Counted from the stretch's first letter, positions 1-11,900 are shown. The stretch is 64,000 nucleotides of DNA from Dactylonectria macrodidyma (GCA_020744425.1 JAGMUV010000015.1:1514035-1578034); one strand, 5' to 3'. Made by a program: numbers and translations. The notes: generated by a model from the letters alone, not told the origin.

Positions 1-1398
1 ATCGACGGGATCGCGACCCGTTGAAATTTGGCGGAGTTGACCGCCAGCTACCGCAACAGACAGATGGAAGCCTTGTATGAATGCACTAGCCGGCTTTATG
101 GCGCCTTCTATCTTTCCTGCGAGTATATCTCTGGGCAAGCTCGGCTCCTGCGCTGCCGGGCGCGCCAAACCGATGCCATCTACCGTCTCCAGGGCATTAA
201 CCATCGCCCCAACCGTACGAAAGCCACCTGAGACATACGACTTTGTCTTTTTCAGGACCGGCACAATGGTGCTTGCAAAATCGAGAAAGAACGCTTCTCG
301 GGCTTGGGTGCTCTCCCGTTTACCGTCAAAGTCTAGTCCCTCGAAAGTGCCACCCGTCAGCTCAATCAAGTCAAATTGGTGTTCCTCTAGAGTTCGGCAC
401 AACACTTTCGCCTCTTCAGGCGTGAGCCCGTTTTCTTGGAATTCGACACTGTTTATCTTGATGGCGAGGATGAAGTTAGGAGATACTTTCTCTTTGATAG
501 CATCGGCTATCTCGACAATGAGCCGCATGCGGTTTTCCAGAGTGCCCCCGTATTCGTCCTGACGGTGATTAGTAGCGCGAGCCAAAAAATTGGACAGTAA
601 GAAACCGTGAGCCGCATGTAGTTGGATACCAGAAAATCCAGCCGTTTCAAGATACAGAGCTGCGTGGACGAAACTCTCGACGACGTTTTGGATGTCAGCC
701 TTAGTAGCCTCGCGCGGTTCAGCGAAAGTCATCCCAAGTCTAGGCTCTAGAGTAGGTTATTTGTCAGCCCCTAGTCCAGATTCAGAAAATGGTTATTATT
801 TGATTACATGCCCGGGTTTACATGGAAAGAAGTGGTTGTGTAAAATATGGGGTTGTCACTAACCGAGCTGAATGGCTGACGCAGCTATGGTCTCTTTGCT
901 AACCCGAACATCGGCCTGTCTGCCGACATGCACCAATTGACCCAAGAGCAAACTACCATTGGCCGTAGCGACCGTGGCTAATCTCTGAAATTTTTCGAAG
1001 CGTGGTCCCTGCATTAGGTGCCCCGCCCCTATAACAACGTTGCCCATGTGGTAAAGATTGGTGTCGACGTCGATTTGACCAGTGATGATGAGCCCCCAGT
1101 TGTTTTCGCCATATCTATCAAGTTCCTGTTATTGACTTGCAATACTATCACTGAAGGAGCTCGTTTTGCTCCATAGACAAGCGCCAAAAGAGAGGATAAA
1201 ATACTTCTTGTAGAGATTGATGTATTCATCAGTCGGCACTCCAACGAGCGTGGGGTCGGTTGAACTCCACGATGCAAGACACTCGGCCATAGCAGACTTC
1301 AGAAACCGATTCTTTGCTGTCTGGCCCGACAATTCAAATGGCAATGACCGACCAAGAGGCTCCGCCTCTGTATTTACAGACGTGTATCTGACAGTCAT
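1..1398 (-). CDS. Old Yellow Enzyme-type NADH:flavin oxidoreductase, partial (3' end outside window)
   Basis: FMN-dependent oxidoreductase of the OYE/NADH:flavin oxidoreductase family, which typically reduces activated C=C bonds. The start is the ATG at 1398 (MTVRYTSV). Three exons restore one frame: 1398-1205, 1114-864 and 746-1. The splice joins give family-like reading across both gaps (KYGENNWG, then QLEPRLGMTF). Visible family features are an N-terminal PLGRSLPF-like barrel strand, GQIDVDTN, the HAAHGFLLSNF segment that holds FMN- and substrate-contacting residues, an EYGGTLENR motif, and SGGFRT in the phosphate-binding region. The C-terminus lies beyond base 1. It sits at the edge of the polyketide cluster and could act as a tailoring ene-reductase, but membership is inferred from position only. 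A one-mismatch copy of the cluster promoter motif lies upstream at 1599-1607. Confidence 0.85.
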
Positions 1399-1598
1399 GC
1401 TGCCTAGGAGGGTTTTGAAGAATTGGAAGCGAATACTGAACTCGGATCGAACACAACATGTAAACATGTACTCACTTAACACCAACAAAAAAAAAAAAGG
1501 TTAGACACAAGGAAGTATGTTCGCTTGTATGTTTATGTTCTTGGCCGTTATATTTATCAATCGTTAGGGCACGGACTTGTTTTGCTTTGAACAAAACC

Positions 1599-1607
1599 AA
1601 ACTCCGC
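1599..1607 (-). promoter_or_regulatory. Near match to the cluster promoter motif
   Basis: AAACTCCGC on the plus strand, one base off AAACTCCGG, about 200 bp upstream of the OYE-type gene start. It is listed because three exact copies of the motif sit upstream of other cluster genes. One mismatch over 9 bp is weak evidence on its own. Confidence 0.25.
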
Positions 1608-2345
1608 TACTGCGGGCTTGCTAAGAGTAAGCATTTTGCCCTGTCGCTCTTACAAAGCACCACTACATAGGAGTTTGACAACTCTTAGAACGCGCATGCA
1701 TGTTTAGCCTGGCTCATGATAACGTCTGCCATGCCGGCTTATTTGCTCAGGACCGGACTAATTTAGCAGAGACAATTCATCGTAGTACGCAGCCCATTTG
1801 GTCTGCTTATACCAGCCGGGGTTTTTTTTCCTCCGTAAACACAGGAGGCTCTGTACCATGCCCCTAGGATGGACGATTGACATCAACCTGAAACTCAACT
1901 CCGTCTTTAATGCAGCCCTCGGTACCACCGATCTCACCAGCGTTTGCAACGAGAATATGAAGACTCTCTCTTTTCGACAGGACAGTGGAGGTGCAAGTGC
2001 GAACACTTTCCAAGAACTTAAGACCTAGCCAAAAGACGTGCACGCGCTGACTTGTGGCAATACTTCCCAGACGACCCTTGTTTTAGTGAGATCTCGAGAC
2101 CCAAGCCCTGCGAGCATCCCGTGATGAGAATACACTTTGCAGACCACTTATTTTTAATACTTCTATCATAAATCATTTGTAATTACGCCAGCCGGGCATC
2201 GCCTGGACCATAAGGTGTTTGATAAACGATGGAGTATCTAGAAGACATTTGACGTAATGGAGAATGGTAGCTAGGAAAGAGGTGCATTAGATTGAGCGGC
2301 GACACTACACTGGCGATAAACAAAATTGTATATCAAATACTTCAG

Positions 2346-2430
2346 GAATAGATGCAGTACGGACTTATATAGGGTAAGGTATAGTGCGGGCTTATTTAGA
2401 GACAGATGTAGGGCGGACTAATTTAGGGAA
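2346..2430. repeat. Degenerate about 28-bp tandem repeat, three units
   Basis: Three successive variants of a phrase like GCGGRCTWATTTAGRG (around 2350, 2383 and 2413) follow each other at about 28-bp spacing. A related phrase occurs alone near 1753. Function unknown. Confidence 0.45.
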
Positions 2431-2874
2431 CTTTAATGTTTTCCCTCGACAAAAGGACGAGACTGGCGTAAAATAATTTAAGCAATACTGTGATGGGCCG
2501 AATTGAACCCTAGGCTAAACTAACCACCCCACCTCAGCTGGACGAGTTGTAGAGTAGACCTGCGACAACTTGAAAAATGCGGATAAGAGCCAAATAAGTA
2601 ATTGGTAATATGAGTGCCTGTTGAATGTGATTATACGCTAAGAAGAAGGGAACTTGAAGAAATGGGGAAAAATAATAAAGGATTAAAGGTGTAGTGGCGA
2701 CTAGGACTAAGTATCGACAACATTTAGCTTGCGTAAAAGGCTGATAATTGGATCGGGGTCGAAGATCTCATATAAAGAGAAATCCGGCTTTGCCTTAAAC
2801 ACCCCCATGGCTCGTATAGCTTGTGTACTATTCCGACCTAAATTGTCAAATCCCCTCATATAATACAGGCTTTG

Positions 2875-2990
2875 CTATTGCCTATGTGTACTGGGTATTT
2901 GGTCTGCGCTGTTGATCGCACTGCTGCTCTTTTTTAAGGTGTCAAACCCCTAGTTCCCCCTCCAAGTAAGTGCGTGCGTGACAAGGCTCA
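2875..2990 (+). repeat. Dispersed repeat, copy A
   Basis: About 115 bp aligns, by eye at roughly 75% identity, with the reverse complement of 17324-17430. Shared landmarks are TTGCCTATGTG, ACTGGGTATTTGGTCTGC, a T-run followed by AAG, and CTAGTTCCCCCT. The parent element is not recognised. Confidence 0.7.
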
Positions 2991-3249
2991 TTATCTTCTC
3001 ATAGTACATAATAAGTACAAAAGTTAAAACATATTAGAATATATTAAAGATAGTCCGAGTATTATAATATTAAAAAATGAGTAATAAAGACATGTCTATT
3101 TTGAGGTAGTTATAAACCACTAGAAGTATTAAACATATATAAAAAGCCATGCTGTTATCTTCCTGTATAAAATTCTCAATCTTTAGCTGCCACTCAATAC
3201 CTCTATCTACCTTTGTTAATTTCTTTTCTTTAAAATTTACCTGCAAACC

Positions 3250-3923
3250 ATGGCTCTTAGTTCATATATGTAGGTTATCTCTTAGCAGCAAATCTCGCTC
3301 TTACCTAAAGATGCGGAAAAGAAGCCATTACTTACTCATCCTTTACGGTAATAGAACCAACATCATCATCATCTTCGGGATTATGCAGATCACTAGGAGC
3401 ATATCTTTTGATGATCCCACCGTGCTTAATACAGTCCGTGGTGCGTTTCTAGTCAGCAATGCACTCATAGCACTACTGTATGGCTACATTTACATCCTGA
3501 TTCGCAAGCAGAAGGGTAGGATATACCCCGTCTACACAAATCTAATTACCCCTTGGTGCCCTCCAACGATGCAATCAATACAACTTCTAACCACCATATT
3601 TAATAGACCTAAATACACTCAAATCTGTCAATTCCACTCTCAAGAAGCCCCCTACTATCTATGAATACGACCAGCAGCAGCTTCGCAGCGCCGTCACTCG
3701 CCAGCTTGTGGTAATTGGTCTTGCAAGCTTTCTGCACTTCTACCTTAGGCTTAGAAAGCCAATGCTCACCCAAAGTATCATTCCCCTCAAGCTCATCCTC
3801 GAGGATAGTCTAGTCCAGATCCATGTATTTGGACGGCCAGCATCTGGCGACCTTGGGCGACCTTTTAAAACCTCCCCAGGTGTCGTGAGCATGATTAAGC
3901 GTATCTTTTCCCAGGTCAAATAA
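3250..3923 (+). CDS. PHO88/SND3-like ER membrane protein (spliced, 165 aa)
   Basis: Pho88/Snd3-family proteins are small ER membrane proteins linked to SRP-independent targeting and phosphate transport. The gene appears only when spliced: exons 3250-3269, 3355-3515 and 3607-3923 join in phase with GT-AG introns of 85 and 91 bp. The start at 3250 gives MALSSYITN, like the family N-terminus. Family landmarks follow: GIMQITRSISFDDPTVLN, a hydrophobic segment (SNALIALLYGYIYIL), TIYEYDQQQLR, then QSIIPLK, and FGRPASGDLGRPFK near the C-terminus. The length is slightly below the usual 180-190 aa. The surrounding DNA is AT-rich and divergence looks high, so this may be a duplicate rather than the housekeeping copy. 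Its role in the cluster is unknown. Confidence 0.8.
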
Positions 3924-4363
3924 TGGGTGATAGGCGCTGCATGTGGTAGTAATTTTAGTATGAAAGAGGAATAGGCAATATGTCACGGAATAGAATTTAT
4001 TCTTTTTCTATTTAATAGGCATTTATGTGTGTTTTATTTCTGCGTCTGCGCCTATTATCTTCAGTCTTGCTTGCGGCTAATGATGTTATCTATTTAGATT
4101 ACAGCTTGAGAGCTTTCTTCCTCTTAGTGTGACCTTGAAGATAATTCTAGCTGTTCTCCTGACCAAGTTTGCCATCAAGTTCTCGAGGGACATTCTCGGC
4201 AACTTCATTGTCTAGAGATAGCGGAAAGTGCCGAGAGTTTAAGGCTAGAGATATTATTGGGGTGGCGGATTTACCATTAAGTGTAACGGCACAAATCATC
4301 ATCTATCTCGCCGGAATTACTAGAACAGATTGATTAGTGTGATCTAGTAAAAGATGGCGATCT
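3924..4363. other. Intergenic, no feature seen
   Basis: Spacer between the 3' ends of the PHO88-like and beta-lactamase-like genes. Moderately AT-rich, with no ORF or repeat I can support. Confidence 0.6.
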
Positions 4364-6303
4364 CTAAGCTAAGCTTGCGGAGAGAGTCTCGTCCCCGAGC
4401 CTCAGTAGTAGGTCCTTCAACAGGCGAGTCAGATCCTCGGTAGTTTGTTGAGAAAGTACAGCAGTCCTCTTTGGGTTAACCTTGGCCAAGTCAACCCCCA
4501 AAGCTCTGAAATCTACACCCAGCACCTGATCAGTCTCGCTCAAGGTGAAGATAAACTCATCGAGCGCCTTGTATCCGTAACCCCGCCTATCCAGTGTTCC
4601 CAACGTAGGGCACGTTGCCTGCTCCCAAATCAGGCCCGACTCAATGAACTCGATTTCCTCCTCGGTCAATGTGCTGGTCACAGACCTCCAAGCCTCTTTA
4701 CCTGTCGACTTGAGGTTGGACGGATAGAGGCGAAGCCGTGCAGCCCTCCCGGTGAAGTCTACCAGCATGTTGACTCCTCGGATTGTCAATTCTGACACAG
4801 ATAGTCCTGGACCCTCATCGGTCTTGATGACCATGGTGGAGTTTGTGGAAGCATCAGAATAGGTGCCGCCGTATTTGATCGCGGCTTCATCTTTGGCCGC
4901 TTGTTCCAATGGTGGGATCATTCGTTCCATAAATCTTGACCCGAAGTGCTGGAGAAGACTCTCAGTTGCTTCTTGCATTGGACCAGCCACCAGGATAGTC
5001 AAGACTAGGTCAAAATCTGGGACGAGGATGAGAGCGCTCTGATAACCTGGAAGGTGTCCTGATTTGTAATTAGCGGGGATGGTTCTTCCATCGCCGGTTA
5101 CGTTCTTCGTGCGCATGATTTCCCAAGAATAGCCCACCATGACTCCGCTTGAGTCAGTGAAGGCTACTGGTTTGAGCCACCGTCTTGTTGTGACGGGGTC
5201 TAGCAGCGTGTTGTCGAGGATGGAGTTTCCAAACTTGAGTAGGTCTTTTGTGTTGGTATAAAACCCCCCGGAACTGCATTGTAGTGGGGTTAGTCTCCGA
5301 CACTTGTCATAACATGAACTTGATTTCCATGTACTTACGGGTTCTCGAAGCCCAGGTCCAGACCCCAGCTGGTATGATTGACCGCAATAGCTCCCCAGGA
5401 CGCATCTGGAGGGCTGCTGGTCGTCGTATTTGACATGCCGAGGGGATCAAGGATAGTTTCTTTAATAAAAGTCTCATAAGGCGTCTTGGAAATAACTTCA
5501 ACAACGAGACTGAGGAGGAAGATTCCAATGTTGGAGTATACAGGGGTGGTTTCGGGTGCAAAGACTGGATGTCGGATCCCGAAACGGCGGAAGAAATCAG
5601 CCCGAGTGCATCGTGGCAAAGTCTCGGGATCTTGCCCGGTCACAGCGCAGCTCGGCATCGAGTCTCCAGCAAGTTTAGGGAAGGCTGGCCCTAGAGGGAA
5701 AGGGAACGCGGCCAGATCCACTGCAACTGCAAAGCACCGTCAGCACGACACTCGGTGAGAGAGATTGAGCGACTTACATTCTGCGGCAATGCCACTCATA
5801 TGCGAAGCAAGAGAACCAATAGTGATATGATCCCAGTCCACAACCGTGATGCTGCTAGGAAATTCGTCGGTCGCAATTGATCTCAGTTCTGGAAGATATT
5901 TCGTTATAGGATCATCGAGGCTCACGCCAAGCCGGAGAAGGGCCAAGATGGGAAACAGCTTCGACACGCTGGAAATCCTGTAAACTGTTTCCTCGTCTAC
6001 AGTCGTCACTCCAGTAGTATTCAAGCCACCAATGGGACTGATATGGTGGGAAATGAAGGGGGTCTCTTCGTGAAGAGACTTTGCCGCTACCGAGATTGCC
6101 GTGTTGGGATACCACGTCTCAGAGACGAGCTTCAGGGCAGCAAAGAGGTCCACGATGGCATCTTTTATTGCTGGACTGGTACTGGGAGACTTGGCCGCTG
6201 GGAGCACGGGGCCAGCAGGAGGACAATACCATGCATGGGTGAGCGGCAGGGTAAGCAACAAGGCTACCTCTGCCAAACGGCAAAGCGATTTGGGAATAAG
6301 CAT
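4364..6303 (-). CDS. Secreted serine beta-lactamase-like hydrolase
   Basis: Member of the class C beta-lactamase/penicillin-binding-protein-like serine hydrolases, about 607 aa. Start at 6303 (MLIPKSL) because it begins a good signal peptide: a basic start, the LLLTLPL core, then cleavage near HAWYC. Upstream in-frame methionines would bury it. Exons are 6303-5778, 5726-5339 (5720 is an equally valid acceptor) and 5273-4364. Catalytic features are SVSK (the SxxK nucleophile motif) in the first exon and YSN (the YxN motif) in the second. The C-terminal part is a typical fungal extension of this family. It is divergent from the acyltransferase and shares a 395-bp promoter holding the CCGGAGTTT motif, so co-regulation is likely. 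It could hydrolyse or transfer an ester, but the substrate is unknown. Confidence 0.85.
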
Positions 6304-6698
6304 TATAATTGAATCTTTTGGCGTGTTTGTGGAGTTGGATGCAGAAATGAATGTCAAGTGTGTTGTGATGATGATTGATGGAGGGCAGTCATCTCCAAAA
6401 ACTATGCTCATTTTTTTATAGCTCTGGTGTTTATCTAATAGTCTCGAGGTTGATGGTGTGGAGTAGAGAAACTCCGGAAAAGCCAAATTGGGCATGTCCC
6501 ACAGATTGATTGTTAGTGCAGGTGGTTTTCATCGAGTGACGGTGAATTAAGCCGCAATAAAACACCGAACTTATGTCTTTATCCTTTTAGTTAAGAAAAA
6601 CGCGTTCTTATCTCCACCGTGTATAAATCCTCCCTCTTCGTGGTCGCGTCTTCAGTCAAAAGGGTGTAGAGTTCTGTTGTTGGATATATCCGAGAATA
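6304..6698. promoter_or_regulatory. Bidirectional promoter, hydrolase/acyltransferase
   Basis: A 395-bp divergent intergenic region. It contains AAACTCCGG (6469-6477) and a TATA-like tataaat at about 6622, 75 bp before the acyltransferase start. Confidence 0.6.
6469..6477 (-). promoter_or_regulatory. Cluster motif CCGGAGTTT, copy 1
   Basis: Plus strand reads AAACTCCGG. This is an exact match (reverse complement) to the motif upstream of the HR-PKS and in the FAD monooxygenase/SDR promoter. The CGG core fits a Zn2Cys6 regulator half-site. Confidence 0.5.
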
Positions 6699-8135
6699 AT
6701 GGCAGAGAAGATTCATGACACGGCCATGGACGACCCCGGCTCAAGCGAGGGCAAACAAGGCACCGCGGGCGAAGCCGAAGCCGACAACGCGCTGTTTCAA
6801 GATGTCATGTCGCAGTTCCCAGCCCTCAACGGCCATACCCAACTCGTGCTTGGTTTCCAGCTAGCCCCCGGTACGTCTCGTGAAGGCGTCGCGGACGCAA
6901 TCCAAGAAGCAGTCAGCAAGTTGGCGTCAAAAATACCATGGATCGACGGCCAAGTTGTTGAAGAAAACGGCATACGGAGGCCAGCTGCGTGGCCAGCGGA
7001 TGGACCGAGAAACCGCATGGTGCGAACAAAAGACTGCGACAACCTCGTCCCTCCCATGGCCGAGCTCCTCCAGAAGGGCATCCCAGTTACGAATTTGGAC
7101 GCAAAGGTTGTGTCGCCATTTCCTGGACTCAGTGAGGGTTACAAAATAGTTCCCCCGGTGCCCATCATCGCGTTACAGGCCAACTTCATCCGCGGCGGCC
7201 TTCTCCTGACCATGTGCTTCCATCACATCGTCATGGACGGCACGGCGGTTATTCAGTTCATCCGACTGCTCGCCCTTGTCATGGATGGGGGACAAATTCC
7301 CATCTCTGACGTGGAACAAGCAAATCGCGACAGAAGCCTAGTTGTTCCGCTTCTGGCTCGTGGCGAGCCGGTAAAGGATTACAACGAACTACGTCGCCCG
7401 CCTGGATTTGTATATCCCACTGTTGAATCTACCCCGACGTGGTGCTATTTCAAGCTTCCAGTCGCGGCCATGAAGGCACTCATGAAGCTTGCATCGTCGC
7501 AATCTCCAGGCTTTTTGCTTTCCGAGAACGATGTCTTGTGTGCCTTCTGCTGGCAGCGTATAAGCGCGGCACGCCTGTTGCGCGGCTCTACCTCTGCGTC
7601 TACCTCTTCAATACACAAGCACACCCCGGAGACCATATCAAAATTCTCTCGGGCCATCGATGGCCGACTGGCAGTTGGCATACCTTTGAACTACATGGGA
7701 CACATGGTCTACCATGCGGCGGTGCGCCTTCCGCTAAAGCGTTTGGTATCATCGTCACTGGCAACCATCGCGCAGGCGTTGCGGCAGGAGCTCAACGCTG
7801 TCAATAATGAGTGGACTGTGCGTAGTTACGCCACGTTCATCGCGCGCGAGCCTGATAAGTCAAAACTTCTATATGGTGGCCGAACAAACCCGAACACAGA
7901 CTTAGGAGCGACTTCTACTCTTGCCGGAGATGGGGACTGGCCTCACGTATTTGGGCCATTGCTTGGGCGATGCTGCTTTCTCCGACGTCCGTACATGTCG
8001 CCAATTACGGGCTCCATCTCTATTAGCCCCGTAGAGAAGGATTTCATACCAATTGGACTGTGCCTACCCCAGGCCGACTTGGAGGCGTTGAAGTCTGACT
8101 CGGAATGGAAGAAATACACAAGAGTGATTGGTTGA
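6699..8135 (+). CDS. BAHD-like/trichothecene-type acyltransferase
   Basis: A 478-aa single-exon acyl-CoA-dependent O-acyltransferase of the transferase family (PF02458-like). The catalytic HHIVMDG (HxxxD) motif is intact near residue 175. A late GDGDWPHVFGP segment occupies the place of the structural DFGWG motif but is altered. In azaphilone clusters a related enzyme esterifies the core with the HR-PKS acyl chain, and a similar role here is inferred. It lies between the hydrolase (divergent) and the HR-PKS (same strand, 863 bp downstream). ATG at 6699, about 75 bp after a TATA-like element. No frameshift is seen. Confidence 0.88.
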   Translation: MAEKIHDTAMDDPGSSEGKQGTAGEAEADNALFQDVMSQFPALNGHTQLVLGFQLAPGTSREGVADAIQEAVSKLASKIPWIDGQVVEENGIRRPAAWPADGPRNRMVRTKDCDNLVPPMAELLQKGIPVTNLDAKVVSPFPGLSEGYKIVPPVPIIALQANFIRGGLLLTMCFHHIVMDGTAVIQFIRLLALVMDGGQIPISDVEQANRDRSLVVPLLARGEPVKDYNELRRPPGFVYPTVESTPTWCYFKLPVAAMKALMKLASSQSPGFLLSENDVLCAFCWQRISAARLLRGSTSASTSSIHKHTPETISKFSRAIDGRLAVGIPLNYMGHMVYHAAVRLPLKRLVSSSLATIAQALRQELNAVNNEWTVRSYATFIAREPDKSKLLYGGRTNPNTDLGATSTLAGDGDWPHVFGPLLGRCCFLRRPYMSPITGSISISPVEKDFIPIGLCLPQADLEALKSDSEWKKYTRVIG

Positions 8136-8998
8136 ATCTATTTGAACAAGGAACCGCTTTCGCCGTAACCAAAGCTACCAGGTGGATCATATCACTTCAC
8201 ATATGTAGTAATTAACTGAAAGTTGAGTTCAGTTCATCTTCACACCTCTGTGGACGGACGTAATATGAAAGATGTTAGGTTAGCTAAGAGGACAAGCCCA
8301 TTCGAACAGAGATTGCCAATTACCCACTGTATTAATCACTCGGTCCTAGAATGAAGAGTACCGACTACCGAGTGTGCACATTTCCACCATGACCATGCTT
8401 TTGTAAATATCTTCAGCCAAGGCAATTACATCTCTTTCGCCCGTTTAGCTACGAAATTTACTTACCGCTTCAGACACTTGGCATTATTGTTTCTAGGCGG
8501 CTCTTCCTGGACTGTGATCTACAGAGTGTGCCCCTATCAATTCGCCGGAGTTTGTTCACTGGAGAGTTCGGCCCGATCGACTAGGGTGAATCGCCTCGAA
8601 TCCACCCGACGTGATACTTTAGTCCGCAGATGAACCGCCGCTTAATATTTTTAGGTAGCAAGTAAGATAGGGTGACACGGCCGGATAATGGTACAAAGAC
8701 TATGCTGTCGACAAAGGTGCGAGAAGCACTAAACCAGGCAATAAATCCGCTTTCTCCGGCGTAATATTTCGCAGTTGTCTGCGCACGGAAGACTGAGCTA
8801 ACATTATTTAGTCTCAGATTCATTTGCTTGTATATATTCCTCGAACAGCGGAGCCGAGTCCAGTTCAGCCTCGAAAAGGGTTTACTGCGCTTGTTGATTT
8901 CATTGGAAAACGACCCTCAATCAGGCTCCACCAACCCATCACTCACCTCATCACCGGACTCGAAGTTGAAGCACACTGAGTCGCGCTTTCCAGGCAAA
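8136..8998 (+). promoter_or_regulatory. HR-PKS upstream region
   Basis: 863 bp without a gene. It contains CCGGAGTTT at 8545-8553, about 450 bp before the HR-PKS ATG. An open frame from 8828 runs into the HR-PKS start in the same frame, but the conserved KS region begins after the ATG at 8999, so that ATG is preferred. Confidence 0.55.
8545..8553 (+). promoter_or_regulatory. Cluster motif CCGGAGTTT, copy 2
   Basis: Exact copy in the HR-PKS promoter, candidate binding site of the cluster Zn2Cys6 regulator. Confidence 0.5.
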
Positions 8999-11900
8999 AT
9001 GGGAAGCTTGGTAGAAAAAACTTCTCCCGAAGCTATCGCCATCGTTGGCCTGAGCTGCAAATTTGCCGGCGAAGCCACTGACCCCGGAAGACTGTGGGCG
9101 TTGTTGGCCGGAGGACGGGACGCGTGGTCTGAGATTCCGTCTTCGAGATTTAAGTGGACAGGTTCCTACCATCCAAACCATGAAAAGCCTAGTACTGTTA
9201 GTCTTGAAGCGATTCTATGTAGCTGTTGGGAAATTTACTGACCTGGAGAGGGATAGATGCATGTCCGTGCAGGTCATTTCCTCGACGAAGACATTGCCAA
9301 GTTTGATGCCGCATTCTTCAACTTTTCAGCGGAAACCGCATCGGTAAGAAGCATTTCAAGCTCATTTTCAGTGAACGCTAACAGAGTGTTGCACTAACAG
9401 TCCCTGGACCCTCAATTCCGACTTCAACTAGAATCCGTTTACGAGGCATTTGAAAATGGCAAGTCTTCCCATCGTTGATCGTGGACTCCCCTGGCCAGGA
9501 CAGTCGTTAACTTGAATTCTGAAGCCGGGCTTTCCATTGCTGAAGTGGCTGGCTCCAACACGTCCGTCTACATGGGGGCGTTCAACCATGACTACAGAGA
9601 AAGCATGATTCGTGATGAGGACAACTTGCCGAGGCTCATGATAACGGGTACAGGCGCGGCCATGGCATCGAACCGAGTTTCGCATTTCTTTGATTTAAAA
9701 GGTGCAAGCATGACACTAGATACGGGCTGCTCCACTGGCCTCGTAGCTTTGCACCAAGCCGTGCAGAGTCTGAGGTCTGGGGAGTCGAACATGTCTGTCG
9801 TCGGCAGTTCGAACTTGATGCTGAACCCGGACATGTTCAAGGCGTTGGGATCCATCAGGTCGGTGGCTGGCGTTTTTGCCATGTCCCCAGCACTAGACAA
9901 AATATGCTGACGGCAGACAAGTGTGCTATCTCCCGATGGCAAATCTTACTCGTTTGACAGCAGAGCAAACGGTTACGGCCGTGGTGAGGGTGTGGCCACG
10001 CTCGTGGTCAAGCGACTGAAAGACGCAATCGCGGCCGGCGACCCTGTCCGAGCAGTTATTCGCGAGACTGTGCTCAACCAAGATGGCAAGACTGAAACCA
10101 TCACGTCTCCTAGCCAGGCTGCCCAGGAGGAGCTGATCCGCAAATGTTACCGCAATGCTGGGGTTGATCCACGCGACACACAATACTTTGAGGCTCATGG
10201 TACGGGGACGCCGACTGGTGATCCCATCGAGGTCCGGGCGGTTGCGTCGGTATTCCAACCTGGAAGAACACCCAGCGACCCGCTCCTTCTCGGTTCCATC
10301 AAGGCCAGCATTGGTCACACAGAGCCAGTCAGTGGACTAGCCAGTGTCATCAAAGTTGTATTGGCTCTAGAGAGGGGCCTTATTCCACCATCCATCCACT
10401 TCGATACACCAAATGCAAAGCTCGACTTAGACCGATGGCATATCAAAGTCCCAAAGACGCTGGAGCCATGGAATATACCTAAGAATGGAATTCGTCGTGC
10501 CTCGATTAATAATTTTGGCTATGGGGGGACTAACGCGCACATGATCCTGGAATCCGGGGACTCGTGGCTGCCCATCCTCGGAGCCGAGAATGGGACAGTC
10601 GGCGCTCAGAATGGAACAAACGGTACCAGTGGAACCATCAACGGGTCCGTGGAAAGGAACGAGAAAATACCTGACTCTAGTGGCAATTTGCGCAGGAACA
10701 AAACCAAGGTGCTCATTCTGAGCGCAAGGGATGAGCAGACCTGTAAGAGAATCATATCCAACTTGAAGGATTATTTGAGTCAACATTCCCGACCTGATTC
10801 TGAGGCCTTCATTCAAAGTCTGATCTACACTCTCGGGCAACGCCGCAGCTTGCTTCCCTGGGTCGCAGCGCAATCTGTCTCTTACACCCGAGGCATTGAA
10901 CAAGTTATCAAGGCCATCGATTCACCCAAGTTCAAACCAACCAGAGCGTCGCGCCCCCCGAGGATAGGCATGGTCTTTACAGGGCAGGGAGCCCAGTGGC
11001 ATGCCATGGGGAGGGAACTGATCGTCGCGTATCCCAAGTTCAAGATGTCGCTTGAGGAGGGCGACGGATATCTGAGGCAGCTCGGGGCAGACTGGTCCTT
11101 AATGGAGGAGCTCTCCAGAGACGCTGATTGCACCAGAGTCAACGACACGGCACTAAGTATTCCCATCTGCACTGCCCTTCAGGTCTCCTTGGTGAGATTG
11201 CTCCGCAGCTGGGGCATCACCCCAACTGCCGTGACGAGCCACTCCAGCGGAGAGATTGCTGCGGCTTACACGGCTGGCGCCATCAGCTACCAGGCGGCGG
11301 TGGCTATTGCATATCACCGCAGTGTGTTGGCAGCGGACAAGCGCCTTCGTGGCTCTGCCAAAGGTGCTATGGTCGCCATTGGAGTTGGCCAAGAAGAAAG
11401 CCAGCGCTATCTGCAGCAACTGACAGGCGACGGCAAAGCCATAGCGGCCTGCATCAACAGCCCGAGAAGTGTCACCATAGCAGGCGACCTTTCTGCAGTG
11501 CAAGAGGTTGAATCCATGGCCAAGAATGACGGCGTCTTTGCAGCTCGCTTGAAGGTGGACATCGGCTATCACTCGCACCACATGGCGCCCATTGAAGGTC
11601 CTTATCTTGAGGCACTCGGCGCAATGCCCATCGAGGATCCTAAAAACGACCTCTTCGAGTCCGTAGCCTTCTCCTCTCCCGTGACTGGCGGCCGCATCAC
11701 CAGCGCTCAAGAGGTGGCCAGTCCAAACCACTGGGCTCAGAGTTTAGTCCAGCCCGTTCAGTTCCTCGAGGCCTTTACCGACATGGTCCTGGGAGATTTC
11801 GATGCCTCAGGCTCCAGTATCGATGTCATCGTGGAGGTTGGCCCGCATACAGCGCTGCGGGGTCCAATCCGACAGATCCAAGAGCTGCCAGAGTTCAGCG

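Larger units (their letters stand above)
1399..3249. other. Intergenic region with repeat debris
   Basis: No convincing gene. A 56-codon ATG ORF at about 1858-2028 has no recognisable homology or splice context and is not called. The region becomes AT-rich toward 3000-3130. It contains a degenerate short tandem repeat (2346-2430) and one copy of a dispersed repeat (2875-2990), listed separately. Confidence 0.6.

Noticed and set aside
2480..2560. Minus-strand tRNA-like GGGTTCAATTC
   Set aside because: No T-stem or acceptor-stem pairing around it; probably chance or a worn repeat.
9650..9760. KS with DTGCST instead of DTACSS, considered as an inactive KS
   Set aside because: The nucleophile Cys and both His residues are present, and variation at the preceding Ala is tolerated in this family.
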